Of a DNA stretch of 64,000 nt, positions 44,456 to 57,143 are shown one piece after another (positions within the stretch are counted from its first letter, which is position 1; every line of letters starts with the position of its first letter). The stretch lies in contig LSRY02000009.1 of NCBI GenBank assembly GCA_001643675.2, positions 207,501 through 271,500 on the forward strand. Reading direction: 5' to 3'. Source of the stretch: Monocercomonoides exilis (taxonomy: Eukaryota > Preaxostyla > Oxymonadida > Polymastigidae). Under the pieces are notes generated by a model that worked only from the letters and a program-made list of their open reading frames with translations, ran no database searches and had not been told where the DNA came from. The translations under genes and the position numbers were made by a program.

Positions 44456-46219
44456 TCTTAATTTCACTTTTAAATCAATTTTCTGATCAATATTTATATA
44501 ACTTTAAAATTTATCACAAAAATTTTCAATTAACATCTAAACATGAGAAAATGAAAAAATAGAACACTGATCAGTTAGAAAATATAAAGATTTTTTGTAA
44601 ATTCAAATAAAAAAAAAAAAATAAATAAAAATAAAAATAATAAATAAAATAATAAATATAAAATAAATACAAAATTTTAATTTTAAAAAAGAAATAATTC
44701 CAAAAAATGTAAGAAGATGATAATGATATTTGATGTTCTTTCTAAGATTTTGATTTCGCATCATTCCTTTCTTTCACCTCTTCTTATATCTTTTCCCCTC
44801 CTAGAGGAACCATCATCTGTGAATACTTTGCATTATCTTTTGTCTCGTTTTTCGCTTCTGCTTCTTTTTCATCTCATTTCATTTTCATCTTCAACAAATC
44901 CTATTTGCTGGAGCTCCTGCTTTTCATCTCTTCCAGACCTCCGCCCATTCTGCCAATATCGAACGCACTCTCAATATACAGCAGACTTCTTACAAAGCAG
45001 TTCACTTTCTCCACTTTCTCCTCTTTCTCCTCTTTATCCACTAATTCCTGTTTCGCATGACGAATGTGCTTTACAAACTGAATTTATTCGCCCTCTTAAT
45101 ATTCCGTCTATTGTGACCAAGACATATATTGCTTCAAACAGTATCTTCTTCTTCCTCTCCGCCTTTTCCAGTTTTGCTTCAAAAATAAAAAAAAAAAAAA
45201 AAAAAAACATTCACTCTGTATTCAACCTCAAACGGAACAAACCTTCTACGTTTCTCTTCTCGTCTCTTCGTTACCTACTTTCTTTGTGATGCTGAGAGAA
45301 AACTCATTGAAGAGAACAGCAACCGTTCCATATAATGTCAAGAGCATTTGTATGAAAGCAGCAGAAGCACGAAGTTGACGAAGGGGATTATTATTGATGA
45401 ATGCGCAGCAGATACGTTTCATTCAAAAAAGAATCAGAATGAATATCATCAAATTTTGATGATGAAACGTGCAGCGAAATTGGATTGCCACAATTTACAG
45501 TTAAACGAGAAAGAAATACATTACATTATTTTATGTGATATTTTCCATTTTGGTTTGAAGAAAATTTGTGGAATGGCAATAAACGAAGTGATTTTTGAAG
45601 AAAAGAAAACAAGTTATTGAGCGCTAGCTTCACGAAATATGACATTCCAGATGAATTTTCTGTGGTTTTTCCATTCATTTCATTTTGCATTTCTGACGTC
45701 TCTGCAAATTTTCTTATGTTTTTTCTCTTTCGATTTGGAGTTCTGATATGTCATCTATCTGTAACTTTCAATTCAATTCCTTTTGAATGCAGTGCTGATC
45801 ACCTCCTTCTTCGCGTAGACTGGAAATACACGAGAAAACAGCAAAAGAAACAGCATACTTGCCAGCTCAGTCACGTCAGCCTCTGTTCCTTCACACATCA
45901 AATATCATCCGTTGTTTCTTTTCCGTGGCCAATGTGTCCTGCATCAAGAAGTTATTTTCAACGAAGTGCTAAAGATTATTCATTGAAGATAGAATGAAAC
46001 TGGAGTTGTTCAAAAGTCCGAAGCTCTTTTTGGGGAGATGGCTGTAGTTGATCATTGATCCCATCGTCAGCTTCAGACGCCCTTAGGATGAAAGATAATT
46101 TGCGTACGGCATAGATACAAAAAGAAAATCAGAAGAAAAAGATTGCTGTGTGACTAAGATTGTTGTGATGATTGTAAGCATAATGAACAAAAAGAAGAAG
46201 AAGAAGAAGAAGATAATGA
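44456..46219. other. Intergenic region with unassigned plus-strand coding-like frames
   Basis: Open plus-strand frames at about 44717-45289, 45348-45620 and 45617-45997 look partly protein-like (for example 'PFCQYRTHSQYTADFLQ' and 'CAADTFHSKKNQNEYHQ'). They are broken by stops, lie in different frames and match nothing I recognise. They may be exons or relics of one gene. A poly-A run is at 45189-45207. Confidence 0.3.
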
Positions 46220-46870
46220 TCAAGAATTAAAAAATACATATAATAACATTTGCTGTGGAGGTGCATATGAAAACAATGATAGCTTAGACGAAGATGAAGA
46301 AGATGAAGATGAAGATCTTATCGAGATATCATATGTTGGATATATTTTAACAGAAGATATTCCCAACATCACAACCTCGCTCTCTGCTCCAGCAAGCCAA
46401 GCTTTGACGATATAGCCCAAAGACGAGGGTAAAGTGTCTTTAATAAATTCTTTTCATCTTCAATTGCAGTGAAAATATCCAGTCCATTCTCATTGTCTTG
46501 CTCAACAAAGATAAGATTGTTAATTTCAACAACAAGTCTGATTTCTTCCGTTTGGAAAAGATACGGATAGAAATATCTTCACATTATATAGATAAATACA
46601 AAATACAAACATGCTGATATTTCCATTCAAAATTTAAATTGTTGCATTTCGTTGTTCTTCCGATTACCAAAAATAAACAGAATGAACTTCCTCGTTCGCA
46701 ATGTTTTTCCAGTGATTGATGTAAGCATGTGAAATAATACAATAAATTCTGCAGGATAGATTCTTTCGCCAATCTCTCATCTTTCCAATGGATAATCTCG
46801 TTCAAAGAAAACAATTTGATCATTCAATCCATAACAAATAAAGAATAATCGAAAAAGCGTTGTTTTTCTC
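46220..46870 (-). pseudogene. Decayed minus-strand gene, duplicate unit A
   Basis: Not recognised. The segment reading 'LGYIVKAWLAGAESEVVMLGISS' and then a Ser-rich run and 'APPQQ' is the counterpart of 'LQPYVIEALSTRAENEVAMLRIHS' plus Ser run and 'APPQQ' at 50351-50560. Upstream, 'RLVVEINNLIFVEQDNENG' corresponds to 'IQVAEINDRQNG'. Frames change within the gene and stops intervene, so it looks broken. It is divergent from the helical gene at 47054, as in unit B. Confidence 0.5.
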
Positions 46871-47053
46871 CATATTCGCTTGGCCAGAATGTCAACAAAA
46901 GAAAAAACAGTGTGAGCACGCATGTTTTATTTGATTGTTTTGAGTTTTTATTTTTCAACTATTTCTTCTATTCGATCATATATGAATTCGATGTGAATGG
47001 CTGAAATATTAATGCTTTCTTGAACAAATTTTTTTTCAAAAAAAAAGAAAATA

Positions 47054-48517
47054 ATGCATGATATGTACATCACAAAAATATTCAACAGTTTGCAATTGTT
47101 ATGCAAGTGAATATTTGTTTATTGCATTTTTTCTTTGTTTTTTATTGAAGAATTGTTTGACGAGCTTGAAGGTTGCAATGAGGAAGATCAGAAACAGAAA
47201 ATCGAAAAAATTAACGGACTTGCGGAGGAAATGGATAAAGAAATGTTTGATTCTGTTTTCATTACAGATCTGTTCGACAAAATTCAAAAAATGATTAAAG
47301 AAAAGAAATTGTCTTTTGAAAATGCATTATTTTTGCTGAAGCGCATTGGAAGGTGCTCATTGGAGAAAGATCTGAGAAGAACTTCTTTTTTTAGTTCTCG
47401 GCTGAAATGCAACTTTGAAAAGATGATTTTTGAAGAGCAGAAAAAAAAAGAAAAGAATGAAAGGCTTCAAATCGGTCTTTGTGAATGTTATCTTTTATTA
47501 AATTACGAATATATGGACCTTCCAGAAAGAGTGACTGAAATATGTGTGCGCTGTCTTTTGAAAGTCGCATTGTCGAAGGAGGAAAGTGAAAAAACTCAAA
47601 AAGAAGTGGAAATGGCGCTGCTGGCTTTGAGTTGCATTGAGTTGTATAATGTATGAATATTTCTATTTCCTTTTTGGTATTTTTTTGATTTTTTTCTAAT
47701 TTCCAAGGGTGTGGAAAATGAGCTGTATTTGAATGAGATCAAAGAAATAATTCAATATCACCAGAAATGCGGAAATCTCACACCTTTTGCCTATCAGTCT
47801 GCTTGGCTGTTTTTGATTTATCGATCTTTTTACGATGAGGATTTGGTAGCGGCCGTTGTTAATGAACTTCATTTTGTGGAAGATGCAAGAAGAGAACTTG
47901 GAGATCTGTCAAAGCGTGTGGATAGGAAGAGAAAAGAAGAAGAAAATGAAAAAAGAAGAAAAGAAACAAAAGAAGAGCTTCTTTTGATTCGATGGCTGCG
48001 AATGTTGGTGGTTTGTTTTTTCGACTGTAATTTGTGGAATGAAGAATCTTCTGTGATTATCGAAAGCATTGCAAGAGTATATGGAGAGGCAAGGGATGAT
48101 AACAGAGAAATTGGTAAGTGGAGCATTTATTTTTTTGAACGTGCAGCAGAACATGGAAATGTGAAAGTTGATACTTTGCTGAGAGGCGGTGCTGTTGATG
48201 CTGTTTTGGAAGAAATTCATCAAACAACGTTCCAAGAAATAAATGCAACTAATTGTTTGAATTTCTTTTTGAATATTTCAAAAAGATTGAAAAAAGAGGA
48301 GGAAGAAGAGGAGGATGAAGAGAAGGATGAATCAAAAAAAGATGAAATGGAAGAAGAGAAAAGAAAAGGGTTGAAAAGAAAAGTGCTTGAAAAGATGGAA
48401 GAAGAAGGATACGAAGATGTCATAATAAGCTTTCATAAAATATTCGATTTTCTTCACAGAAAATATTGGATAAATGTTTTATCATTGAATATTTCAGATT
48501 ATTTTGTGAGTGTTTGA
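47054..48517 (+). CDS. Three-exon helical-repeat family protein, unit A
   Basis: 447 residues over exons 47054-47087, 47151-47650 and 47708-48517. Introns are 63 bp (donor GTTTGC, phase 1) and 57 bp (donor GTATGA, phase 0). Unspliced, the second donor would supply a TGA stop. Splicing gives 'KIFNKLFDELEGC', matching 'EKFIKLFDELKNC' in the minus-strand copy at 62.4-63.8 kb, which supports the short first exon. The product is all-helical, leucine- and charge-rich, with conserved 'QKQKIE', 'KEVEMALLAL', 'YLNEIKEIIQYHQ', 'LTPFAYQSAW' and C-terminal 'MEEEGYEDVI'. A Lys/Glu-rich variable loop precedes the C-terminus. No catalytic motif is seen. Function unknown; an ARM/HEAT-like scaffold is a guess. 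Confidence 0.8.
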
Positions 48518-48896
48518 GGAAATGAGATTAGTTACAAATTGTGTCTAGGAAGTTCAATTTTTGATTTCTTTTTCTTTTTTCTTTCTTTCTCTTTTTTCTC
48601 GCTCTCTCTGATTTTATTTTGATTTTGATTTTATTATTTTAATAATTATTATTATTTATTTTTTCGATTCTTATTTAATAAGATGGAGTTGGAATAGATT
48701 GATTTATTCGAATGAAAATAGTTTTTGCAAATTATCAATATTTAATTGGAATAAAAAAATTTTAATTGGAATGAAGACAGTCTTTTCAGAATAATTCTTA
48801 AAAAATTTATTTTCTAATATGTTTCAAGAAAATACATTTTTTTCCAGTAAGTGCATTTGTTAATGAATCAAATATATTTGTTTATAAAAACAAAAC

Positions 48897-48958
<62 letters not shown>

Positions 48959-49189
48959 TTTAGATGAATATTTTTCTAAACTAATTGTTTTGTTTCTTGT
49001 AAATGAATGCTGAAAAATCATGTTATTTATTTGATTGACAACAAAAGCCATCGAAACAGAAATGCAATTAGCGATTAAACATTATTGTTCCTTTCACAAT
49101 GTTTGTTAATTCTTTTTTGTTATTTTTTCTATCCATATTTTTCACATTTTCGATCAAACAGGTCGAAAAAAATTAAAACAATAACAAAT
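48518..49189. other. AT-rich intergenic region with a poly-A tract
   Basis: No gene seen. T/C-rich then A/T-rich sequence; the poly-A tract is listed separately. Confidence 0.6.
48900..48956 (+). repeat. Uninterrupted poly-A tract (57 A)
   Basis: Fifty-seven consecutive A. It lies 383 bp after the stop of the unit A gene; a 47-A tract lies similarly after the unit B gene (53687-53733). Confidence 0.95.
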
Positions 49190-50195
49190 CGCAAAATGAA
49201 CTTCATTTGGCTGAAATTGTTCCAGATGCCTGATTACGCATGTTATTCGCCCCTCCACATGAAATTCTATCAGTTGCAGATGTTGTTGTTCCTGTTGTTT
49301 TTGAGTCATTTCATTCACACCAAGAGAAGGGATTCGCATGATCGTCTGCCATCTGCTGTTTCCCCAACTTTTGCAGATTCCTTGCACTTCCATTGGCTGA
49401 AACGTTTCGAGAGCGATTGAGCCCAATGAATAAATTGCTTGAGGAGGAAAATAAAGGAGGAGAAGAAGAAGGCATATTCGACAAAGCAGCGGAGCTTGGG
49501 CTGAATGTGCAGAAGGACCTTCGTGTGTGAGTGAAGAGGAGTTCGCGACAAGAGATGAAGGAGTGAGGGGCTTTGGAGGAGTGCCAAAGAACAGATGAGG
49601 CAGACAATTGGGTGTGGAGCAAGAGAGAAAAAGGAGGAGAAGCAAATGTTGAGGAGGCTGTGATGTGTTGAGTGTGCAGCTGGGCAGATGAGAGTGTGCT
49701 GTCGAACAAGAAAAAATGTCTGCTGCTATTCATCTTCATCATTACCTCCTCCTTCTTCTTCTTTTCCACTTCCCCTCCTCCTCCTTTCTGTTGATGTCTG
49801 TGCAAGTCTTGTGTCGAAAGCGTCAATTTGCGATGTGTTAAACTCATCTTTCTCATTTGTTTTCATCTTTGTCTTAGGCTCTTCCTGTTGTCTTCCTTTC
49901 CTTTTCTCAGCTGTGTGCTCAATTTGCTATTAAAATCCACCTTCTTTGCCTCTTCCATTTGAACGCATCCTCCTCTTTCTTTGCTTCTTGACAGTTTCAC
50001 AAAATGAGAGCATGCGTGCGATATTGCTGGCAGCTCCTTCCTCCTTTTCATTTCCATTCACCCCATTCAGCACAGTCTGAGTGCAGAAGCCATATGAAAT
50101 GCTGAAGCAGAGTGGGATGTGCCACTGTGGAAGAGTTGAGCAGTTCAAATGCATATCCAGTGAAGCTGCAGAATGCATTGATGGTGATGACAACG
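49190..50195 (-). pseudogene. Relic of a Pmp-like surface protein
   Basis: On the minus strand, 'ADDHANPFSWCE*NDSKTTGTTT' and 'CGGANNMRNQASGTISAK*SSF' align with 'ADNGANSFTWCVWNGTKTTGSGT' and 'NGGAIYMYSKTSGTLSVKFCSF' of the giant protein at 31.5-40.4 kb (its N-terminal part). Two stops (TGA) interrupt the match. Upstream to about 50195 the frame is Ser-rich with short open pieces (for example 'SPSMHSAASLDMHLNCS') that may be the remains of the preceding part. The rest of the gene, including all modules and the membrane helix, is missing. It sits between the two tandem units. Confidence 0.7.
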
Positions 50196-50350
50196 AAGAA
50201 GAGAATAATGAAAAAGGAGGAGGAGAAGAAGAATTTTTATGAAGAAAAAGAAAAAGATTTAGAAGAAGAAAAATAAAAAGAAAAAGAGGAAGATGAACAT
50301 TTTTGGAAGAAGAAAAAGGCGAAGAAAATAATTGACAAGATATTGTGAAT

Positions 50351-50990
50351 TTATAATTTTATTTGTTGAGGAGGTGCACATGAAAATAATGATGGCAAAG
50401 AAGAAGACGAAGACGATGCAAAAGGTGATGAAGAAGTTGTTATTGAAATATAAAATGTTGAATGTCTTCTAACTGAATGTATCCTCAGCATCGCAACCTC
50501 ATTTTCTGCTCGTGTGGATAACGCTTCTATGACATAAGGCTGAAGACAATGGTTAAATGACTCAAATCCATTTTGCCTGTCATTTATCTCGGCCACTTGA
50601 ATGAAGTCAAATTGATTGATTTTCTCAAATTTTTGGATTTTCAGCCAAACAATAAAAATTAGTTCCATTGCTCTTCCCAGCCCATAAAATCAACGCCTTG
50701 TCCTTCTCATCCCAAGAAAGTCGCCTTGTTCTGTTCCAACTTCTGCCAATCTCCTGTTTCGGTTATTTGTTCCAATCACTCCAATCAAAAAATTTTTTAA
50801 TGGCACCCTCTCCATATTCTAAAAAGGACTCTCTTTTCATAGAAACTGATCATTCTTTCTTTCTGTCTTTTGACGTCTTTCAATCCCGTGAATTTCCCTT
50901 CAATTAATATCCGTTTTTCATCGCATTTCCACATATTTCGCTTTGAGTCAACAATAATAGGTGAATATTTTTGAAAATAAAAAAGCAACC
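50351..50990 (-). pseudogene. Decayed minus-strand gene, duplicate unit B
   Basis: Counterpart of 46220-46870 (shared 'EVAML', Ser run, 'APPQQ'). Upstream pieces such as 'IIVDSKRNMWKCDEKRILIEGKFTGLKDV' look coding, but joining them to the downstream part requires frame changes and passes a stop near 50690. Identity unknown. Probably non-functional or multi-exon. Confidence 0.45.
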
Positions 50991-51550
50991 AGAATCAAAC
51001 GCATGATATTTATGAGGCAACATTTGACACTCTCCATTGTTATCTGCCCTGAAAAGAAAGGATTGGCCATTTCAATAATTCGTGATATTTCCGGGCTTTG
51101 AAAAGGATTCAGATGGAAATACCTTTTAAAAAGGGGGGGCAATAAAAGAATGAAAACAATAAGTTTCAAACGTTCAATAACTTTTATGTTGTGACTGCTT
51201 GGCCGCTCAAATGTGAAAAAAACTAGGAATCAATAAATCAAAACGAATATATCATCAACACGGAATGTTAATTCACAGGAAATAGTTGTTCTTATTCTAT
51301 TGGTATATTGAACGCACATATCCATTTTTAATAAAGAATATTTTCGTTCAAGGAAAACAATTCGATCAAATTATCCATTATAGCAAAGCGAATTGGAAAT
51401 AAAACGTTGTTTCTCTTCTTAATACTTTGTTGAAGATACTTGCGCATAGAATTATGGTGTGAATTCATAGATTTTTGCGATTATTTTGAGTTTTTATTTT
51501 TCATCTTTTTCATTTATCCAAACATATGCGAATTCAATATAAATGGCTAA

Positions 51551-52998
51551 ATGAAATTGTTTTCTGGTTGTAATGCATTTTTGAAAAAGCAGCTGAATCA
51601 CATATCAAAAAGAGTTACAGGTCTGTTATTGTTGTTGCATTTGAATTCATGATTGTCACAATTTTTATCTTTTTTATTGAAGAATTGTTTTCTGAACTGA
51701 AATGTTGCAGAGAAGATGAACAAATGCAGAAAATAGAGGAAATGAATGAATTGATTAATGAAATGAATAGAGATGAATTCAAATCAGTTTTCACAAAAGA
51801 ACTGTTAAACAAAATGGGCAATTTGATTGAAGAAGAGAAAATGACGTGGGGAAATTCCATTTTGCTATTGAAGCATGTTGGATATTGCAAAGAGTTGAAA
51901 AATGTGAGAAGTCTTCATTTTGAAGAATCTTTATTAAACAAAAGATTTAAGATAATGATTGATGCTAAAAACGAGAAAAAAGAAGAAGAAAATGAAAATT
52001 TGCTGATTAATCTTTGCGAATGCTATCTTTTGGTTAACATGGGATTTTCATCGAAAATCATTACTATATGTGTGTCTTGTCTTGTGAAAGTTGCATCAAA
52101 CAAGGGGGAAAACAAAACAATTCAAAAAGAAGTGGAAATGGCTTTGTTAGCTTTGAACAATCTTAAATATCCTGTTTGTACATTTTCACTTTCTTTTTGA
52201 AATATATATATATATATATTTGATTAGGAAATTGAAAGAAAACTATATTTGAATGAACTCATAGAGATTATCCAACATCACCAGGAACATCACAATTTGA
52301 CACGACTAGCCTATCAGTCTGCTTTCCAGTTTTTGGTTAACAGATTACGCAAAGAAGATAAAATGGAAGACTTGATTGTGAATAAGCTGCATTTTATCAA
52401 AGAGGCAATAAATGAACTGGAATATCTGACAAACTATTTGGATGGGAAAGGAAAAGAAGAAGGGAAAGGAGAAAAAGATGAGAAAGAAAAGCTTCTTTTG
52501 ATTCGATGGCTTGTGACAGCTGACGATTATCTTTTGAACTGTCAAATGTGGAATGAAGAAACCGTCGAACTTATTGGCAACGTTGCTCAGATCTTTCAAG
52601 CAGCAAAGAATAATAACAGTGCAATTCGCAGACGGTGCATCTATTTGTTGGAAACAGCAGCGTATAATAGAAAAGTGAACATTGAAGACTTGTTTCAATG
52701 CGGAGCCATTGATCTCATGTTGGAGGAAATTCATCAACAAACATTGAAAATCAAAATATTATTTGTATGCTTGAAATTTTTTACGCATTTTGCAATTCGA
52801 TTGAAAGAAGAATGGAAAGGTCAAAAAATGAAAACGAAAAGAAAAGAGTTTAAAAGGCAAATCTTCGACAAGTTAGAAGAAGAAGGATGCGAAGACATCG
52901 TCACAAGCTTTCATGGAATTTTAATGAATTTTCTAAAATATGAACTTTATTATCAATCATTTTTGCAGAATTTTTCTGATTATTTTTTTTATGCTTGA
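51551..52998 (+). CDS. Three-exon helical-repeat family protein, unit B
   Basis: 443 residues over exons 51551-51620, 51683-52173 and 52228-52998. Introns are 62 bp (donor GTCTGT, phase 1) and 54 bp (donor GTTTGT, with a TATATA stretch, phase 0), at the same two positions and phases as the unit A gene. The predicted N-terminus (MKLFSGCNAFLKK) differs from the other copies. Shared blocks: 'ELFSELKCC', 'QKIEEMNEL', 'KEVEMALLAL', 'LNELIEIIQHHQEH', 'LAYQSAFQFL', 'LLLIRWL', 'LEEIHQ' and 'LEEEGCEDIV'. Charged loops differ in length. Clearly a tandem paralogue of the 47-kb gene; function unknown. Confidence 0.8.
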
Positions 52999-53299
52999 GA
53001 AAATGAGAGATGTTGAATTTTGTAACTCCCAATTTTTTTTTTAATTTTTTTTTTTTTCTTTTTTCTTCATTTCACAATTCATCTAACATTTTGATTTTTT
53101 CTGATGACTTTTTTCACCTCTCAAAAAGAATCAAAACAAGAAAAAAGAAATTAATAAAATAAATAAATAAATAAATAAATTAACATCTTTTTCCTGCAAC
53201 TCCATTTTCTTCTTTTCTTCATCGATAATTCAATCATTTTCCCAGAGTTGTACTGAATAATAAAGACGAAAACAATTCTTTATTCTTTGGTTTTCCATT

Positions 53300-53491
53300 C
53301 AAATTTGGAACGATATTTTTTGCTTTGTGAATGCTGTTCCATTCTGAATATTCGAACCAATTTCTCATTTTTTTAATTTTTCTAAACATTTTTGAATGAG
53401 AATGTTTGACTTGTTATGATATGAAAGTGGAAAAAGTTTGGAACAAATCCTTATTTTTTTCATAAAAGCAAGAATTTTGTCCCATTTCGAA
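53300..53491 (-). repeat. MITE-like repeat, family 2, copy 2 (inverted)
   Basis: Reverse complement matches 25016-25205 over its whole length with mostly single-base differences. Confidence 0.8.
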
Positions 53492-53685
53492 TCTGGCATA
53501 ATTACTATTTTATTCTTTTGAGAAATTTCACATTTTTTTGAAATACATTCTTCTTTCAGTCCAATTTTTATAATGGAAAAGAATCCGGAGAAAAAATAAA
53601 TAAAATTGTGCAATAATGTTTTCAAAAGAAAATAAACAAACAATAAAATTTTTTCTTAAAGAGCTAATTTTTTACACAGTTGAAA

Positions 53686-53686
<1 letters not shown>

Positions 53687-53733
<47 letters not shown>
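53687..53733 (+). repeat. Uninterrupted poly-A tract (47 A)
   Basis: Forty-seven consecutive A, 689 bp after the unit B gene and about 110 bp beyond the 3' end of the minus-strand coiled-coil gene. Confidence 0.95.
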
Positions 53734-53734
<1 letters not shown>

Positions 53735-53840
53735 CAATTTCTTTCAAACAAAACAAAGTATAAATGAAATGAATCGTTAATGGAATCTATAAAAAGCATA
53801 TGGCCAAATTATTTGTCCAAGACATAATAATAATAAGCAA

Positions 53841-56800
53841 TCACATTAAAAGAGACTGAGAAGTTGGAGAAAGCAACTGAGACGAAGATGAAGACGAAGG
53901 GGAGGACAATGAAGAAATTCTGCGTGGTGAAGTGGGAGTTCTGTTCTTCGACAGAGGAGAAGTCGGAGAAAGCAGAATCGGCGAAAGTGCAGCCAGCGAC
54001 AGCGTCTTTGCCCTGGCGACTGTCTGAAACGTCTGCAGCCTCGCCATCGCAGACGTCAGGCGCTGCTTCATCGAATTCCTGCTCTCTGTGCAGCTGGCAA
54101 GAGCAGATGCCCATCGGGTGCAGTCATCACGGACCTGAGGAATGAGAAAGAGAAACATTTAAAAAATGAAAAAAAATAATAATAATAATAAATTAAATTA
54201 AATACAAATAAGTCAGTTTATCAATCAGAAGTCATAAATAATAATATTGATAATACACACAAATAACAAGAGAAAAAAGAAAAGAAAAGAAAATCAATAA
54301 ACAACCTTTTGAACAACCGAGTCAAGCGAATTGATGTCTGCTCCTGTGTCAGCCAGGCCGTTGATGGAGCTCGAGATCTTCGCAATCGACTTCTCCACAT
54401 CTTCCATCTGCTGCTCCGCGTTGCCCTCAGCCAATTCTCCGTCTGCCCTCATCGACGACACCTCCTCCACCAGCTTTGCAACCAACTGGCTGTTGTGCTG
54501 AATCTTCGTCTGCAGGCGGGGCAGCGCATCGGCTGTGAGAAGCAACGCCAGCTGCTCGGCAGTGCGGCTGGCAGAAGCCAACAGATCTGTCAAAGGCAGC
54601 TCAGCAGCACGGGAAGAGACAGGCGCAGTGGAGAGAAGCAGGTGGGAGGGAGGAGGAGATGAGGGAATTTGAATGGACAGAGAAGAGATTGAAGAGGAAG
54701 AGCGAGTTGGCGTTGATGGGAAAGAAGACTGGGGTTGAAGCGAAGATGAATTGGAAGATGAGTCAAAAGAAGAAGGCGATGATGATGATGAACTTTTTGA
54801 TGAGCGTTCAGCACGTTGACTAGCATCAGAAGTATCCAATAGCACTTCTTCGCCTGAAGCATTCAGTGAAATGGGTGTTGACAATTCCCGCATAGCCTCG
54901 CACAGCTCTTTGGACAGCCCGTCAATTGATTCGAGTGTTGTGTGCATTTCCTGCTGTGTTGCCTGTGCTGTCTGGAAAACAGCCTCAACTGCCTCCGCAG
55001 TTTGGCCGACTGCTTTTCTCATCCGCGTGCGGAAGGAGACGAGAGGCGCTGGGGAAGAGAGAGAAGAGTAAAGAGGCGGATGCAGCACGCTCAGCTGGCG
55101 CAGGAGGTCTAAGACAAGACCTGCCTCAGCCATCATCGACTCGCGTGCGGCAGAGCTGTGTGGCTTCAGCGGAGGAGAAGAGAAAGAGAGCGAAGTGGGG
55201 GCAGACTCAGAGGCAGCAGAGGGGAGCTGTTGCTGAGCTTCAGGGATCTGAACAAAATGAGGGAACACGAGAGAAGAATGCGCTTGCATGTTCCACTCAC
55301 TCAGCACGCTGGTCTCGTCTGAAAAGGAAAGGCTGTCCGAAAGCGGAGAGCAGAAGAGGTCGTAAAGCACATCGCCAGACGAGTTCAGCTGGGAGAGAAT
55401 GGCGTCGAAGCGTGCGCTGATTTCTTGGATCTCCTCACTGCTGAGCACAGGCGAAGGCAGATCCGCTCTTGGTGACTGCACCGCTGGGCTATTTGAAGTG
55501 TTCGAAGATGTTCCACTTCTGCTTCTTGGCGTGTCGCTCTCTTCTTTTTGGCTGCTGGAAGAAGAAGGCGATTGACTGCCAGGGGAAACTTGGCCTAAAT
55601 TTGAGAGACGACTGTTTGGTGTTGATAAGCCTTGAAATCGACTAATGTGAGATTGAAGCTTTTTGATAACTGGATCACTTTGCTGGATCTCATTCAAAAC
55701 AGAAGAAAGCGTAGGAATTTGAGGCTCTCTTATTGAAGTTCCCTTTGGTGCCTCTTTATCTATTGGTTCATTATTTATTCTGTTTCTACTCTTCTCACTA
55801 ATCAATTTGTTCTTCTGCAATTTATAGCTTTCTTGCTGCATATCCTTTCTGTTCGAAACAAGTTGAAATGGCTGCACACCACAAAGCAAAGCATTAGCGA
55901 TGGCATTTTCTTCATTCAAAATGGCTTCTGCTGCAGCGTAGCTGAGGTCCTGCTCTTTTTCGAGCATCAAATCGCGGTGGAAAGAGGCAATCCGCTTTGT
56001 TGCTGTAAACATTCTGCTGAACGTCGCCTTGCACGAAATCTCACTCAACTTTGCCACAGTCGCCTCTTTAATGGCCGAAGTTGCCTCGCGTTGGATCTGC
56101 TTTGCTTTTGCTTCACTATCGGCTGCTTTCTTAGCCAACATCTCGTTTTCTTCTAATAAAGTTTTAATCTTGTTCTCTTGATCAAGGTTAAGCTTTCTTA
56201 GTTTTTGGAGTTCATTCTTAATTTCAGGAATATCTGTTTTCATAAGATTATTTGATTTTTGGATCTCTTCACTTTGCTCTGCAACTTTATTGTTCAATTC
56301 TTCAATTTGTTTATTCTTTGAATCTAACTGTGCATCTTTTTCAGTAAGTTGCTTTGTCATTTGTTCAACACTTGTCATCATTGTGTTAATCTGAGGTATA
56401 ATAGTTTTTTCCATCTGATATTTAAACTGTCTCAACTTTTCATTTTCCTGAATAAATTTAAAAATGTTCAAAGAAAGAAAACTGTTTGTTAAAAGTAATT
56501 TCAAACAAGTTCATTTCTGAAAATTAAAGCATCTTTGTCTTCAAGACTCATTCCATGTTGATTCATTCTTTGAACTTGATGCATTATTAATTTGTGCGAC
56601 TCAAGTATTAATGATTGTATTTCCTTTTACAAATTTTAGAAAATAAAAATAAATATGAAAAAAGAATAATGACTCTGAAACCGCTTTGTTTGATGCATTT
56701 ATTTCCTCAAGTCTCACGTTGTATGATAACTTATCTTCTTGCGCCATTGATATGGCTTCTATTTCATGTTGAGCTAATGTGACTTTTGCAAAGCCTTTTG

Positions 56801-56909
56801 AATCCATTCGCATCGAAGAACGAAGGCTCATTGGAGAATCATGACCTTAATACTCGATAAAAATAGGAAATAATGTAAATAAAGAAGTACAACCTTCACT
56901 CCAGCTCAT
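53841..56909 (-). CDS. Five-exon coiled-coil protein
   Basis: 910 residues over exons 56894-56909, 56682-56845, 56507-56623, 54306-56447 and 53841-54134, with introns of 48, 58, 59 and 171 bp that all keep frame. ATG 56909 is the first in-frame ATG after the upstream TAA at 57051. Residues about 50-280 form a strong coiled coil (ENEKLRQFKYQMEK, KQIEELNNKVAEQSEEIQK, LRKLNLDQENKIKTLLEENE). A Ser/Pro-rich disordered middle and more helical Ala/Glu-rich stretches follow (AVGQTAEAVEAVFQTAQATQQ). The final exon is helical then Ser-rich, ending in TGA. Base composition is less AT-rich than neighbours, as in the adjacent EFHC1 gene. I recognise no family. Its position head-to-tail with an axonemal gene makes a cytoskeletal role plausible, but that is inference. 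Confidence 0.85.
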
Positions 56910-57143
56910 TGGCCTTTCAATCTTTTCGAAATAATCAAATTTGTTAGAAGAATATTTCAGCCCATAGAAAAGTTTTTTTGGATTTGAAAGTGAAATTTTC
57001 TTTATTTGAAGAAATATTGTGACATGAAATAGAAAACTATCAAGAGAAGTTTAAACTGAGATTTAAAAATAAAAAAGAAAGTTAATAAACCAGAAACAGA
57101 AATAGAGTTTGGAAAAAAAAAATAAAATAAAATTAAAAATGAT

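Larger units (their letters stand above)
52999..53840. other. AT-rich intergenic region
   Basis: Contains AAAT tandem units (53148-53180), the family 2 repeat copy at 53300-53491 and the 47-A tract. No gene seen. Confidence 0.6.

Noticed and set aside
48900-48956. Processed (retroposed) gene copies, suggested by the long poly-A tracts after units A and B.
   Set aside because: Both units keep their introns, and the tracts lie hundreds of bases past the stops without flanking duplications.
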